Assembly: GCA_947493705.1 (NCBI GenBank) | Contig: CANLSH010000023.1 | Coordinates: forward strand, 1-54,563 | DNA from: an uncultured Arachnia sp. | Lineage (GTDB): Bacteria; Actinomycetota; Actinomycetes; Propionibacteriales; Propionibacteriaceae | Length of the DNA stretch: 54,563 nucleotides | Direction: 5' to 3' | In this document: piece after piece, positions 34,182-50,070 of the stretch | How positions within the stretch are numbered: position 1 is the stretch's first letter | Layout: each line of letters begins with the position of its first letter | Notes under the pieces: generated by a model | Databases searched by the model: none | Seen by the model: only the letters and a program-made list of their open reading frames with translations | Told to the model about the DNA's origin: nothing | Program-made: the position numbers and the translations under genes

Positions 34182-37100
34182 TTGGCCGCCTCGCGCTCTG
34201 CGTCGAAGAACACCAATGTCGTCTCGCCCAGCGGGCGGATCTCGTTCGCGAAGATCCCGGAACCTCTCGAGGTTCCCAACCTTCTGGACCTACAGATTGA
34301 CTCCTACAACTGGCTGATCGGGAACGAGAATTGGCAACATGACGTCAAGGAGCGCCTCGATGCCGGGCGTACCGACGTCAACACTCGTTCGGGCCTCGAA
34401 GAGATCTTCGAGGAGATCTCTCCGATCGAGGATTTCAACGAGACAATGTCGCTGTCGTTCCGTGATCACCGCTTCGAGGATCCGAAGTACTCCATAGAGG
34501 AGTGCAAGGACCGCGACACCACCTATGCTGCCCCGCTCTTCGTCACTGCCGAGTTCGTGAACAACGACACCGGTGAGATCAAGAGCCAGACCGTCTTCAT
34601 CGGCGATTTTCCGCTGATGACAGACAAGGGCACGTTCATCGTCAACGGCACCGAGCGTGTCGTCGTCTCACAGATCGTCCGTTCCCCCGGCGTCTACTTC
34701 GAGCAGACCCCCGACAAGACGTCCGACAAGGACATCTTCTCCACCAAGATCATCCCGTCCCGCGGTGCGTGGCTGGAATTCGAGATCGACAAGCGCGACA
34801 TGGTGTCCGTCCGCCTCGACCGCAAGCGCAAGCAGAACGTCACCGTCCTGTTGAAGGCGCTCGGCTGGAGCGAGGAGAAGATCCTCGAGGAGTTCGGCCA
34901 GTACGAGTCCATGCGTCTGACGCTGGAGAAAGACTCGGTCAAGACCCAGGACGAAGCACTTCTGGACATCTACCGCAAGCTGCGTCCGGGCGAACCCCCG
35001 GCACGCGACGCTGCGCAGGCGCTGTTGGAGAACTACTACTTCAACCCCAAGCGTTACGACCTCGCGAAGGTCGGACGGTACAAGATCAACAAGAAGCTGG
35101 GTCTCGACCTTCCCTTCGATCAGCAGGTCCTGACCGTCGAGGACATCGTCTCCGCCATCCGCTACATCGTGGCACTGCACGAGCATCTCGATGACATCGA
35201 CGGCGTCCCGGTGGAAGCCGACGACATCGATCACTTCGGCAACCGTCGCCTCCGTACGGTGGGGGAGTTGATCCAGAACCAGCTGCGCACCGGTCTTGGC
35301 CGCATGGAGCGTGTGGTCCGCGACCGCATGACCACCCAGGACATCGAAGCCATCACGCCGCAGACCCTGATCAACATTCGCCCGGTGACCGCGGCCCTCA
35401 AGGAGTTCTTCGGGACCTCCCAGCTGTCGCAGTTCATGGATCAGAACAACCCGCTCGCCGGCCTGACGCACAAGCGTCGTCTTTCGGCGCTGGGCCCGGG
35501 CGGTCTGTCCCGCGACCGTGCAGGCATGGAAGTCCGCGACGTCCACGCCTCCCACTACGGACGCATGTGCCCCATCGAAACCCCTGAGGGTCCGAACATC
35601 GGCCTGATCGGTTCGCTGGCCTCGTTCGCCCGTGTCAACGCCTACGGCTTCATCGAGACCCCCTACCGCAAGGTGGTCAACGGGCAGGTCACCGACGAAA
35701 TTCAGTACCTGACCGCCGATGAGGAGGATCGCTACGCGATCGCTCAGGCCAACGCCGCCCTGGATGACCAGGGCCAGCTCACCGAGGACCGCGTTCTCGT
35801 GCGCATCAAGCACGGTGACGTGGACACCATCCCCGCGCTGGACGTCGAGTACATGGACGTTTCGCCCCGCCAGATGGTGTCGGTGGCCACCGCCCTGATT
35901 CCCTTCCTGGAGCACGACGACGCATCGCGCGCCCTCATGGGTGCCAACATGCAGCGCCAGGCCGTTCCGCTGGTCCGCAACGAATCACCCTTCGTCGGCA
36001 CCGGTATGGAATACCGCGCCGCTGTCGATGTGGGCGACGTCACCATGGCCAAAAAGCCTGGTGTTGCCCAGTCGGTCTCGGCTGATCTCATCGAGATCGC
36101 CAACGACGACGGCACGTATGTCACCTACAAGCTCGACAAGTTCGTGCGCTCCAACGCAGGCACCTGCATCAACCAGCGTCCCCTGGTTGCCACGGGTGAC
36201 CGCATCGAGGTGGGCACGCCGCTCGCCGACGGCCCCTGCACGGAGAACGGTGAGCTGGCGCTCGGAAAGAACCTGCTCGTGGCCTTCATGCCGTGGGAAG
36301 GCCTCAACTACGAGGACGCGATCATCCTCAGCCAGCGCATCGTGCAGGACGACACGCTGACCTCGATCCATATTCAGGAGCACGAGGTTGATGCCCGCGA
36401 CACGAAGCTTGGTGCGGAGGAGATCACCCGGGACATCCCCAACATCTCCGACGAGATGCTCGCTGATCTGGATGAGCGCGGCATCGTGCGCATCGGTGCC
36501 GAGGTTTCCGCTGGCGACATCCTCGTCGGAAAGGTCACCCCGAAGGGCGAGACCGAGCTGACGCCGGAAGAGCGTCTGTTGCGCGCCATCTTCGGCGAGA
36601 AGGCCCGCGAGGTGCGCGACACGTCGCTCAAGGTGCCCCACGGCGAGAGTGGCACGGTCATCGGCGTGCGGGTCTTCGACTCCTCCGAGGATGACGAGCT
36701 TCCTCCCGGCGTCAACCAGCTCGTGCGCGTTCACGTTGCCCAGAAGCGCAAAATCTCCGACGGTGACAAGCTCGCCGGCCGCCACGGCAACAAGGGCGTC
36801 ATCTCCAAGATTCTGCCCATCGAGGACATGCCGTTCATGGAGGACGGCACCCCGATCGACATCGTGCTGAATCCGCTGGGTGTGCCTTCGCGCATGAACG
36901 TCGGACAGGTCCTGGAGAACCACCTCGGGTGGGTCGCCAAGACCGGTTGGGACGTCACAGGGATCGGAGCAGCGTGGGCCGAGCGCCTGCGCGAGGTCGG
37001 TCTCGGTCGCGTTGAAGGTGACTCCAAGCTCGCCACGCCCGTCTTTGACGGGGCCAGCGAGGATGAGATCACCGGGCTCCTGGAGAACACCCTGGAAACC

Positions 37101-37655
37101 CGTGACGGTGTGCGTCTGATCGACGAAACAGGCAAGGCGAGCCTCTACGACGGGCGCTCCGGCGAGCCGTACCCCGAGAAGATCGGCGTCGGCTACATGT
37201 ACCTGCTGAAGCTGCACCACCTTGTCGACGACAAGATCCACGCACGCTCCACCGGTCCGTACTCCATGATCACGCAGCAGCCGCTGGGTGGTAAGGCGCA
37301 GTTCGGTGGTCAGCGCTTCGGTGAGATGGAGGTGTGGGCACTGGAGGCCTATGGCGCAGCCTGGGCACTGCAGGAACTCCTCACCATCAAGTCCGATGAT
37401 GTGCCGGGCCGAGTCAAGGTCTACGAGGCCATCGTCAAGGGCGAGAACATCCCCGAGCCGGGTATCCCTGAATCCTTCAAGGTGCTCGTCAAGGAGATGA
37501 AATCCCTCTGCCTGAACGTGGAGGTGCTCTCCGACGACGGTCGCGTCATCGACCTGCGTGATTCCGAGGAGGACCTGCGCTCCGCGGAGGACTTCGGTAT
37601 CGATCTGGGGCGCCGCCCCGGTGGTGACCACTTCATGGACGTCGGTGAAGTCTAA
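34182..37655 (+). CDS. rpoB: RNA polymerase beta subunit
   Basis: Beta subunit, 1157 residues, normal for actinobacteria. The TTG start at 34182 follows GGAAGGA by seven bases and gives the family N-terminus (L/M)AASRSAS; TTG starts are also used in related rpoB genes. The rifampicin region [15 protein letters not shown] begins at G411, and [13 protein letters not shown] follows, all in the susceptible form. The C-terminus carries the clamp and beta-prime contacts. Followed by rpoC after 111 bp. Confidence 0.98.
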   Translation: MAASRSASKNTNVVSPSGRISFAKIPEPLEVPNLLDLQIDSYNWLIGNENWQHDVKERLDAGRTDVNTRSGLEEIFEEISPIEDFNETMSLSFRDHRFEDPKYSIEECKDRDTTYAAPLFVTAEFVNNDTGEIKSQTVFIGDFPLMTDKGTFIVNGTERVVVSQIVRSPGVYFEQTPDKTSDKDIFSTKIIPSRGAWLEFEIDKRDMVSVRLDRKRKQNVTVLLKALGWSEEKILEEFGQYESMRLTLEKDSVKTQDEALLDIYRKLRPGEPPARDAAQALLENYYFNPKRYDLAKVGRYKINKKLGLDLPFDQQVLTVEDIVSAIRYIVALHEHLDDIDGVPVEADDIDHFGNRRLRTVGELIQNQLRTGLGRMERVVRDRMTTQDIEAITPQTLINIRPVTAALKEFFGTSQLSQFMDQNNPLAGLTHKRRLSALGPGGLSRDRAGMEVRDVHASHYGRMCPIETPEGPNIGLIGSLASFARVNAYGFIETPYRKVVNGQVTDEIQYLTADEEDRYAIAQANAALDDQGQLTEDRVLVRIKHGDVDTIPALDVEYMDVSPRQMVSVATALIPFLEHDDASRALMGANMQRQAVPLVRNESPFVGTGMEYRAAVDVGDVTMAKKPGVAQSVSADLIEIANDDGTYVTYKLDKFVRSNAGTCINQRPLVATGDRIEVGTPLADGPCTENGELALGKNLLVAFMPWEGLNYEDAIILSQRIVQDDTLTSIHIQEHEVDARDTKLGAEEITRDIPNISDEMLADLDERGIVRIGAEVSAGDILVGKVTPKGETELTPEERLLRAIFGEKAREVRDTSLKVPHGESGTVIGVRVFDSSEDDELPPGVNQLVRVHVAQKRKISDGDKLAGRHGNKGVISKILPIEDMPFMEDGTPIDIVLNPLGVPSRMNVGQVLENHLGWVAKTGWDVTGIGAAWAERLREVGLGRVEGDSKLATPVFDGASEDEITGLLENTLETRDGVRLIDETGKASLYDGRSGEPYPEKIGVGYMYLLKLHHLVDDKIHARSTGPYSMITQQPLGGKAQFGGQRFGEMEVWALEAYGAAWALQELLTIKSDDVPGRVKVYEAIVKGENIPEPGIPESFKVLVKEMKSLCLNVEVLSDDGRVIDLRDSEEDLRSAEDFGIDLGRRPGGDHFMDVGEV

Positions 37656-37656
37656 A

Positions 37657-37679
37657 GCACGGGGGTTCCGCCCCCGTGC
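37657..37679 (+). other. Hairpin between rpoB and rpoC
   Basis: Perfect 9-bp GC-rich stem GCACGGGGG/CCCCCGTGC with loop TTCCG, directly after the rpoB stop and without a T-tract. Likely an RNA processing or stability element rather than a full terminator. Confidence 0.5.
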
Positions 37680-37766
37680 CCCCAGGCGGGGGACCCGTCC
37701 CGAGAACGACACAAGAATTATGAATCACCGCGACAGCGCATATGGCGCGGGAGAGAGAGAATCAAC

Positions 37767-41705
<3,939 letters not shown>

Positions 41706-41736
41706 ACGACATGTCTCAGTGAAAACTACTCTGTAG

Positions 41737-41772
41737 CGGGGAATCGGGCCACGTGCCCGGTTCCCCGTTTGT
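41737..41772 (+). terminator. Terminator after rpoC
   Basis: CGGGGAA-t-CGGGC / GCCCG-g-TTCCCCG around a CACGT loop, followed by TTTGTG. It ends the rpoBC operon before the inserted transporter genes. Confidence 0.75.
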
Positions 41773-41821
41773 GCATCCAAAGATTGTTACCGATTTGGAA
41801 TGCGCGACTTGGTGATTCGAC

Positions 41822-41866
41822 TTGTGTCAAAGTGCGCACGTCGATCTAATGGGGGTGTTCGACGTG
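41822..41866 (+). promoter_or_regulatory. Promoter and inverted repeat before the second sugar importer
   Basis: TTGTGT (41822-41827), 17 bp, TCTAAT (41845-41850). A perfect 8-bp inverted repeat, CACGTCGA (41837-41844) and TCGACGTG (41859-41866), straddles the -10 with half-site centres 22 bp apart, about two helical turns. It could bind a dimeric regulator. It does not resemble the LacI sites of the first cluster. Confidence 0.55.
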
Positions 41867-41948
41867 GAATGACTACTGCAGAAGGTCCGCGGTCGGGCGG
41901 AACTTTTAGGCAATGCCGCACTGACGCGGCCGACAGAGGAGAATCTGA

Positions 41949-43262
41949 ATGGATCGCAGGCAATTTCTGATCGGACTTGGAACGGCTGGCGTCGCAGGCG
42001 CAGTGACGCTGACAGGTTGTGGTGATGACAGCAGCAGCACCGCCGGAGAAGAGGCGACAACGGCTCCCCCCGCTCAGGAAGGTGGCGCCGGCGGCGAAGT
42101 GGGCGTCTTCACCTGGTGGGCTGAAGGGTCCGAGAAGGAGGGGCTGGATGCTCTGGAGGGGCTCTTCGAGGAGCAGTACCCGAACAACACCTTCGTCAAC
42201 CTGGCCGTCGCAGGTGGTGCCGGCTCATCCGCCAAGGCGAAGCTGGCCGCGGATCTTCAGAACGGCAACCCGCCCGATTCGTTCCAGGGTCACGCTGGCG
42301 CAGAGCTGATTGACTACATTGACGCCGACCAGATCGTTCCCGTCAACGACGTGATCGAGGAGTTGGGCGGCGCGGACGTGTTCCCCCAGGATCTGCTCGA
42401 CCGCATCACGGTGCAGGACGACATCTACTCCGTGCCCTCCAACGTGCACCGCGCCAATGTGGTGTGGGCAAACCCCAAGGTTCTCGCGGATGCGGGCGTC
42501 AGCGAAGAGCCAGCAGATCTGGATGCGTGGCTTGCGGACATGCAGACCATCCAGGACTCCGGCATCCAGACGCCCATCACCGTCGGCGGGACGTGGACGC
42601 AGGTCCAGCTGTTCGAGACCATCCTGCTCTCGGAACTGGGTGCGGAGGACTACAACGCCTTGTTCTCAGCCGGTGCTGACTGGGAATCCGAGGGCGTCAA
42701 ATCCGCCGTCGAGAAGTATGGGCGCATCCTTGACTTTGCCAACACGGCCTCCGACGGCGACGACTGGCCGGCCGCCATCGACGCAGTGATCGAAGGAAGT
42801 GCCGCCTACAACGTGATGGGGGACTGGGCCGTGGCCCAGTTCGCCTCCAAGGACCAGGTGGACGGCGAGGACTACATCTACTTCCCGGTGCCGGGGACCG
42901 ACGGCGTCTTTGACTTCCTTGCTGATTCCTTCACGCTGCCCAATGGGGCGAGCAACCCAGAAGGTGCTCGTGACTGGTTGCGGCTCGTCGGCTCGGCAGA
43001 GGGCCAGAAGGCTTTCAACCTGGCCAAGGGGTCGATCCCGGCTCGCACGGACGTCGCCTCGGACGACTTCCCCCCGTACCAGCAGAGTGCCATGCAGGCT
43101 TTCACCGAGGACACCATCGCCTCGTCGATCGCCCACGGTGCAGCGGTCAACATGGCGTGGTTGTCCGACATGTCGACGGCGATGTCGAAGTTCTACAGCG
43201 GCAGGGACCAGGAGGAGCTCGTCTCCGATCTGTCTGCGGCAGCCCAGACCTACGCAATCTGA
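41949..43262 (+). CDS. Sugar ABC receptor lipoprotein, glucose/mannose-like
   Basis: A 437-residue family 1 solute-binding lipoprotein. The signal MDRRQFLIGLGTAGVAGA has a short Arg-Arg start that could suit Tat or Sec, and a lipobox LTGC (Cys at about 26). WWAEGSEKEGLDALEGLFEE and YNVMGDWAVAQF resemble glucose/mannose receptors of the Thermus and actinobacterial kind, so a monosaccharide ligand is likely. AGAGGAGA precedes the ATG. It lies between rpoC and rpsL, an unusual location. A stable hairpin separates it from its permeases. Confidence 0.87.
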   Translation: MDRRQFLIGLGTAGVAGAVTLTGCGDDSSSTAGEEATTAPPAQEGGAGGEVGVFTWWAEGSEKEGLDALEGLFEEQYPNNTFVNLAVAGGAGSSAKAKLAADLQNGNPPDSFQGHAGAELIDYIDADQIVPVNDVIEELGGADVFPQDLLDRITVQDDIYSVPSNVHRANVVWANPKVLADAGVSEEPADLDAWLADMQTIQDSGIQTPITVGGTWTQVQLFETILLSELGAEDYNALFSAGADWESEGVKSAVEKYGRILDFANTASDGDDWPAAIDAVIEGSAAYNVMGDWAVAQFASKDQVDGEDYIYFPVPGTDGVFDFLADSFTLPNGASNPEGARDWLRLVGSAEGQKAFNLAKGSIPARTDVASDDFPPYQQSAMQAFTEDTIASSIAHGAAVNMAWLSDMSTAMSKFYSGRDQEELVSDLSAAAQTYAI

Positions 43263-43278
43263 GCCTTTCTTCAGCAGT

Positions 43279-43315
43279 CGAGTTGCCGGAACTTCTTAGG
43301 AGTTCCGGCAACTCG
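43279..43315 (+). other. Long hairpin between receptor and permease genes
   Basis: Perfect 15-bp stem CGAGTTGCCGGAACT (43279-43293) / AGTTCCGGCAACTCG (43301-43315) with a 7-base loop and no T-tract. Such elements often protect the upstream receptor mRNA from decay so that it is made in excess over the permeases. Confidence 0.65.
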
Positions 43316-43351
43316 TCCATGTCGTTCACAGACAACAACGGAGTGTGACTG

Positions 43352-44254
43352 ATGAGACGTATCAAGACATGGCTGCCGGGTTTCCTCCTGGTCCTGCCTT
43401 CAATCCTGCTGGTGCTCGTGTTCGTCTATGGACTCATCGGCCAGAACATCCTGACATCCCTGACCCGCAACGAAACGACGTCCGGGAGGCTCATCAACGA
43501 GGGTGGCATCGCCAACTACGTAACGCTGCTGGCTTCGGATCGCTACCAGCATGCGCTCTGGAACCTGTTGGTCATGACCGTGGCGTTCGTGGTGGGCACG
43601 ATGCTTTTTGGCCTGCTGTGGGCCGTGCTTCTTGAGAAGGGCGTCAAGGGGGAGGGGTTCTTCCGATCTGTCTACCTGTTCCCCATGGCGGTGTCCTTCA
43701 TCGCCTCGGGTGTGGTGTGGAGATGGCTCATGTCGCCAGCCAAAGGTGACTACGAAGCGGTGGGTCTCAACCGATTGTTCCTCGACGCCGGAGTTCCGCA
43801 GCTGCAGAGTGAATGGTGGTCCTCATCGTCGATGTTCAATATGGTGGCGATGGCCATGCCCGCCATCTGGCAGTTGGCCGGTTACGTCATGGCGCTCTTC
43901 CTCGCAGGCTTTCGCGGGATCAGTGATGACCAACGTGAAGCTGCCCGCATGGATGGTGCAACCGAGCTGAAAATCTATCGACATGTGCTGTTTCCTCAGT
44001 TGTCCCCGATCGCTCTCAGCGCTCTCATCATCATGGGCCACATGTCGATGAAGATGTTCGACCTCATCTACGCAATCGCCGGACAGAACTCGTATGTCTC
44101 TGAAGTGCCAGCAACGCTGATGTGGCTCCAGCTCTTCAACCTGCGCGACCCCGCCTCCGCGGCCGCCAATGCCACGATTCTTCTCTTCATCGTGGCCCTG
44201 CTGGTCATCCCGTACCTCGTGTACACCAATCGCACCGAGAAGTCAGGACAGTGA
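43352..44254 (+). CDS. Sugar ABC permease, MalF type
   Basis: A 300-residue permease with six predicted spans, starting MRRIKTWLPGFLLVLPSIL. Coupling loop EAARMDGATELKIYRHVLFP at about residues 196-215. The stop overlaps the start of the next permease (TGATG). It pairs with the glucose/mannose-like receptor upstream. Confidence 0.9.
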   Translation: MRRIKTWLPGFLLVLPSILLVLVFVYGLIGQNILTSLTRNETTSGRLINEGGIANYVTLLASDRYQHALWNLLVMTVAFVVGTMLFGLLWAVLLEKGVKGEGFFRSVYLFPMAVSFIASGVVWRWLMSPAKGDYEAVGLNRLFLDAGVPQLQSEWWSSSSMFNMVAMAMPAIWQLAGYVMALFLAGFRGISDDQREAARMDGATELKIYRHVLFPQLSPIALSALIIMGHMSMKMFDLIYAIAGQNSYVSEVPATLMWLQLFNLRDPASAAANATILLFIVALLVIPYLVYTNRTEKSGQ

Positions 44255-45132
44255 TGAGCACCGCCACACTCCCGCGCGAAACCCGCCGGAAGCACGTCAG
44301 TCCCAAGAAGCGGGTCCTCACAGGGACGCAGTACCTGCTCCTCGTCTTCTTCGCAGCGATCATTCTCACCCCGCTCTATGTGGTGGTGGTGACGTCGTTC
44401 AAATCCCCGTCCGAGTACTCGTCCCTGACTGCGTGGTCGTTTCCCAAGGAGTTCTTCGGTGGAGGATGGTCTGCCGCGTGGACCGCTCTTGCCCCCGCCA
44501 TGGTGCGCTCCCTGGTGCTTGCCGTCGTGGCTTCGGTGGTTTCCTCGTTCCTCGGATCGATGAATGGGTATGCCTTCTCCAAGCTTCGGTTTCCGGGGGC
44601 CACCGTTATTTTTACGCTCTTCCTTTTCGGGATGTTCATCCCGTACCAAGCAATCCTGATTCCGCTGCAGTCGCTGATGATCCAGGTGCAATCCACTGCC
44701 GAGTGGATGGCCGGTATCCCGACGCTGATCGTGGTGCACGTCATCTACGGCATCCCCATCTGCACCCTCATCTTCCGCAACTACTACGCCACAGCGCTTC
44801 CCGACGAGATCATCGAGGCTGCGCGAGTCGACGGCGCGGGCCCCATGCGCATTTATCGAACCATGGTGCTTCCGCTGTCACCGTCGGCATTCGTGGTCAC
44901 TCTGATCTGGCAGTTCACGAGCGCATGGAATGACTTCTTGTTTGCACTGTTCCTCACCAACCGCAATACGGGACCGGTGACCTATGCGTTGCAGGAGCTG
45001 GCATCGGCCCAGAATCCTGACTACTCACGCATGATGGCGGGAGTTCTGATCGCGAGCCTGCCGACGCTGCTTGTCTACATTGCTCTGGGCAAGTACTTCG
45101 TGGCCGGACTCATGAGCGGCTCCGTGAAGTAG
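44254..45132 (+). CDS. Sugar ABC permease, MalG type
   Basis: A 292-residue MalG-branch permease: a basic N-tail, six spans, coupling loop EAARVDGAGPMRIYRTMVLP (about 189-208) and the C-terminus KYFVAGLMSGSVK typical of the branch. Last gene of the receptor-permease-permease set; no ATPase gene is present. Confidence 0.9.
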   Translation: MSTATLPRETRRKHVSPKKRVLTGTQYLLLVFFAAIILTPLYVVVVTSFKSPSEYSSLTAWSFPKEFFGGGWSAAWTALAPAMVRSLVLAVVASVVSSFLGSMNGYAFSKLRFPGATVIFTLFLFGMFIPYQAILIPLQSLMIQVQSTAEWMAGIPTLIVVHVIYGIPICTLIFRNYYATALPDEIIEAARVDGAGPMRIYRTMVLPLSPSAFVVTLIWQFTSAWNDFLFALFLTNRNTGPVTYALQELASAQNPDYSRMMAGVLIASLPTLLVYIALGKYFVAGLMSGSVK

Positions 45133-45244
45133 GGGACGCTGGGTCCGTCGCGCGTTGCTCGGGCCACCAAGTGCCCTCCGGCGCTGCGGTGGCTCGGGCG
45201 ACCCTGCCACCGCCTTGAGCGGGGCGGGGAAGGACGGTTGCGAT

Positions 45245-45306
45245 TTGGACCGTGGAGGTGCCACGAGGTAATCTTTTCCACAGTGTCCGCATTCGCGGAC
45301 ACTGTG
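45245..45306 (+). promoter_or_regulatory. rpsL promoter with 5' hairpin
   Basis: TTGGAC (45245-45250), 18 bp, TAATCT (45269-45274). A perfect 12-bp stem CACAGTGTCCGC (45279-45290) / GCGGACACTGTG (45295-45306) with loop ATTC sits at the expected 5' end of the transcript. The 353-bp gap between the permease and rpsL has no gene; about 180 nt of leader follow the hairpin. Confidence 0.6.
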
Positions 45307-45485
45307 TGCGTGCCCTGGCATGAACCCCGAGCCTTATTCGTTGCGAAGAGTTCGGGCCGTGTCCACGTGTTCGCACGGTAGCCAGCAGCGCCCGATTGTG
45401 ACGGAAACGGTGACCCGTGAGTCAGGCGCTCCACGGTTGCGGCCAGGGATTAGCCAATCCAGACAACGAAAGTGATGCCAACAAG

Positions 45486-45857
45486 GTGCCAACGATTCAG
45501 CAGCTGGTCCGAAAGGGTCGGTCCGACAAGTCCTCCACGAGCAACACGCCCGCGCTCAAGGGTTCGCCCCAGCGCCGCGGTGTGTGCACTCGTGTGTACA
45601 CAACAACACCCAAGAAGCCGAACTCTGCCCTGCGCAAGGTCGCGCGTGTGCGACTGAGCTCCGGCATTGAAGTCACCGCCTACATCCCGGGTGTCGGCCA
45701 CAATCTGCAGGAGCACTCGATGGTGCTGGTGCGCGGAGGCCGGGTCAAGGACCTTCCCGGTGTCCGATACAAAATTGTCCGCGGCTCGCTTGACACCCAG
45801 GGTGTTAAGGGCCGCAAGCAGGCTCGTAGCCGCTACGGCGCCAAGAAGGAGAAGTAA
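45486..45857 (+). CDS. rpsL: 30S ribosomal protein S12
   Basis: S12, 123 residues, from the GTG at 45486, giving the standard (M)[11 protein letters not shown] start. The frame is open upstream but that part is not S12. The decoding-centre segments [12 protein letters not shown] and [11 protein letters not shown] are intact and in the streptomycin-sensitive form. The ribosome site is weak. TAATG overlap with rpsG. Confidence 0.97.
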   Translation: MPTIQQLVRKGRSDKSSTSNTPALKGSPQRRGVCTRVYTTTPKKPNSALRKVARVRLSSGIEVTAYIPGVGHNLQEHSMVLVRGGRVKDLPGVRYKIVRGSLDTQGVKGRKQARSRYGAKKEK

Positions 45858-46327
45858 TGCCTCGCAAGGGTCCAGCGCCGAAGCGCCCCATCAACATCGA
45901 TCCCGTGTACGGCTCACCACTGGTGTCCCAGCTGGTCAGCAAGATTCTCGTCGACGGCAAGAAGACCGTTGCGCAGGGAATCGTGTACGAGGCACTCGAG
46001 GGAACTCGCGTCAAGACGAACACTGATCCCGTGCAGACGCTCAAGCGCGCGCTGGACAACGTGAAGCCGTCGGTTGAGGTCAAGTCCCGTCGCGTTGGCG
46101 GCGCCACCTACCAGGTGCCCATCGAGGTCAAGCCGGGGCGCCAGACAACCCTTGCGCTTCGTTGGCTCGTGAGCTTCTCGCGCGCACGTCGTGAAAAGAC
46201 CATGACCGAGCGCCTCCAGAATGAAATCCTCGACGCCTCCAACGGCCTCGGCGCCGCTGTGAAGCGTCGCGAGGACACGCACAAGATGGCCGAGGCCAAC
46301 CGCGCCTTCGCGCACTACCGCTGGTGA
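45857..46327 (+). CDS. rpsG: 30S ribosomal protein S7
   Basis: S7, 156 residues, the primary 16S rRNA 3'-domain binder. It starts [20 protein letters not shown] and ends [13 protein letters not shown] as expected. In many bacteria S7 represses the str operon. A GCCCCCTG/CAGGGGGC hairpin (46335-46362) separates it from fusA. Confidence 0.97.
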   Translation: MPRKGPAPKRPINIDPVYGSPLVSQLVSKILVDGKKTVAQGIVYEALEGTRVKTNTDPVQTLKRALDNVKPSVEVKSRRVGGATYQVPIEVKPGRQTTLALRWLVSFSRARREKTMTERLQNEILDASNGLGAAVKRREDTHKMAEANRAFAHYRW

Positions 46328-46408
46328 TCGTGCTGCCCCCTGCCCCGTCCGGTACAGGGGGCGCCTCACCGCACCCCACTTTTGACGATCAGAGAATAGG
46401 GATTTCCC

Positions 46409-48499
<2,091 letters not shown>

Positions 48500-48522
48500 T
48501 CCCCTCAATAGTCAATGAGAGC

Positions 48523-48559
48523 GACCGGGCGCCAGCTGATTGGCGCCCGGTCACTTTTT
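48523..48559 (+). terminator. Terminator after fusA
   Basis: Perfect 12-bp stem GACCGGGCGCCA/TGGCGCCCGGTC with a 6-base loop followed by ACTTTTTG. It implies that tuf has its own promoter; TTGACT (48604-48609), 17 bp, AAGACT (48627-48632) is the best candidate. Confidence 0.9.
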
Positions 48560-48720
48560 GCGGTTCAATGATCTGACCATGTCGGTGGAGAAGACGTCCC
48601 GGTTTGACTATGACGGAATCCTGCACAAGACTGGTGAGGTTCCCTGTGCCCGAATAGCAGGGAAGACCCCAAAAATGTTTGCCTCGCAAGGTGCGGGGTG
48701 GAATCCCAGAAGGAGCACAC

Positions 48721-49920
48721 GTGGCAAAGGCCAAGTTTGAGCGGACCAAGCCGCACTGCAACATCGGCACGATCGGACACGTCGACCACGGCAAGACCAC
48801 TCTCACCGCGGCGATCACGAAGGTGCTGCATGACGCGTACCCCAACTTGAACGCCGTCTCTGCGTTCGACACGATCGACAAGGCGCCGGAAGAGCGCCAG
48901 CGTGGTATCACCATCTCCATCAGCCACGTCGAGTACCAGACCGAGAAGCGTCACTACGCTCACGTCGACTGCCCCGGCCACGCTGACTACGTCAAGAACA
49001 TGATCACCGGTGCTGCCCAGATGGACGGCGCAATCCTCGTGGTGGCCGCCACCGACGGCCCGATGGCCCAGACGCACGAGCACATCCTGCTCGCCCGCCA
49101 GGTTGGTGTCCCGGCAATCGTCGTCGCGCTGAACAAGTGCGACATGATCTCCGAAGAGGACGCTGACCTCATCGAGCTGGTCGAGATGGAGCTCCGCGAG
49201 ATCCTCTCCGCTCAGGACTTCGACGGTGACAACCTGCCGATCGTCCGTGTTTCCGCCTTCCAGGCGCTGCAGGGTGACGAGAAGTGGAGCAACAGCATCC
49301 TCGAACTCATGGAGGCCGTGGACGAGCACATCCCGCAGCCCGAGCGCGACACCGAGAAGCCCTTCCTCATGCCTGTTGAGGATGTCTTCACGATCACCGG
49401 TCGTGGAACCGTCATCACCGGCCGCATCGAGCGCGGGATCGTCAAGACCGGCGAAACCGTCGACCTGATCGGTATTCGTGAGACCAAGCAGTCCAGCACC
49501 GTCACCGGTGTGGAGATGTTCCGCAAGATCCTCGACGAGGGTCGCGCCGGTGAGAACGTCGGCCTGCTGCTTCGTGGTACGAAGAAGGAAGACGTCGAGC
49601 GCGGCATGGTCATCATCAAGCCGGGGTCGGCCACGCCGCACACCGACTTCGAGGCCAATGTCTACGTGCTGAACAAGGAAGAGGGTGGCCGACACAAGCC
49701 TTTCTTCTCCAACTACAGTCCCCAGTTCTACTTCCGTACCACCGATGTGACCGGTGTCGTCCAGCTTCCCGAGGGCACCGACATGGTCATGCCCGGCGAC
49801 AACACGGAAATGACTGTTCACCTCAACAAGCCCATCGCCATGGAGGAGAACCTTAAGTTCGCCATCCGTGAGGGCGGCCGTACCGTCGGCGCCGGCAACG
49901 TCGTCAAGATCCTCAAGTGA
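48721..49920 (+). CDS. tuf: Translation elongation factor Tu
   Basis: EF-Tu, 399 residues, delivering aminoacyl-tRNA to the ribosome. The GTG at 48721 follows GAAGGAG and gives (M)[37 protein letters not shown] and NKCD are intact. Followed by a terminator; the S10 operon that often comes next is absent. Confidence 0.98.
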   Translation: MAKAKFERTKPHCNIGTIGHVDHGKTTLTAAITKVLHDAYPNLNAVSAFDTIDKAPEERQRGITISISHVEYQTEKRHYAHVDCPGHADYVKNMITGAAQMDGAILVVAATDGPMAQTHEHILLARQVGVPAIVVALNKCDMISEEDADLIELVEMELREILSAQDFDGDNLPIVRVSAFQALQGDEKWSNSILELMEAVDEHIPQPERDTEKPFLMPVEDVFTITGRGTVITGRIERGIVKTGETVDLIGIRETKQSSTVTGVEMFRKILDEGRAGENVGLLLRGTKKEDVERGMVIIKPGSATPHTDFEANVYVLNKEEGGRHKPFFSNYSPQFYFRTTDVTGVVQLPEGTDMVMPGDNTEMTVHLNKPIAMEENLKFAIREGGRTVGAGNVVKILK

Positions 49921-49940
49921 TCTGACTTCCAGCCGTGAGA

Positions 49941-49975
49941 AAGGCCCGCACCCTCTGGGGTGCGGGCCTTCCTGC
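49941..49975 (+). terminator. Terminator after tuf
   Basis: Perfect 13-bp stem AAGGCCCGCACCC/GGGTGCGGGCCTT with loop TCTG, then CCTGCG. Only a weak T-tract. Confidence 0.8.
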
Positions 49976-50003
49976 GTGCTGGGGGCTTGTGAGTTGTTGT
50001 TCG

Positions 50004-50055
50004 CGTTCACCGTTCGGTTGTGGTTGGTCTCACCGCCGTAGTCGAACGGTTAACG
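50004..50055 (+). repeat. 52-bp palindromic repeat, left of DUF559 gene 2
   Basis: Arms CGTTCACCGTTCG (50004-50016) and CGAACGGTTAACG (50043-50055) are inverted repeats (12 of 13). The first 26 bases match the reverse complement of the right-hand element (51122-51173) at 23 of 26 positions, and arm spacing is the same. Confidence 0.7.
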
Positions 50056-50070
50056 CGGACAGGCGGCGGG

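Noticed and set aside
35985..37712. Long open frame (about 575 codons) antisense to rpoB
   Set aside because: Codon shadow of a high-GC essential gene; no ribosome site and no protein-like composition.
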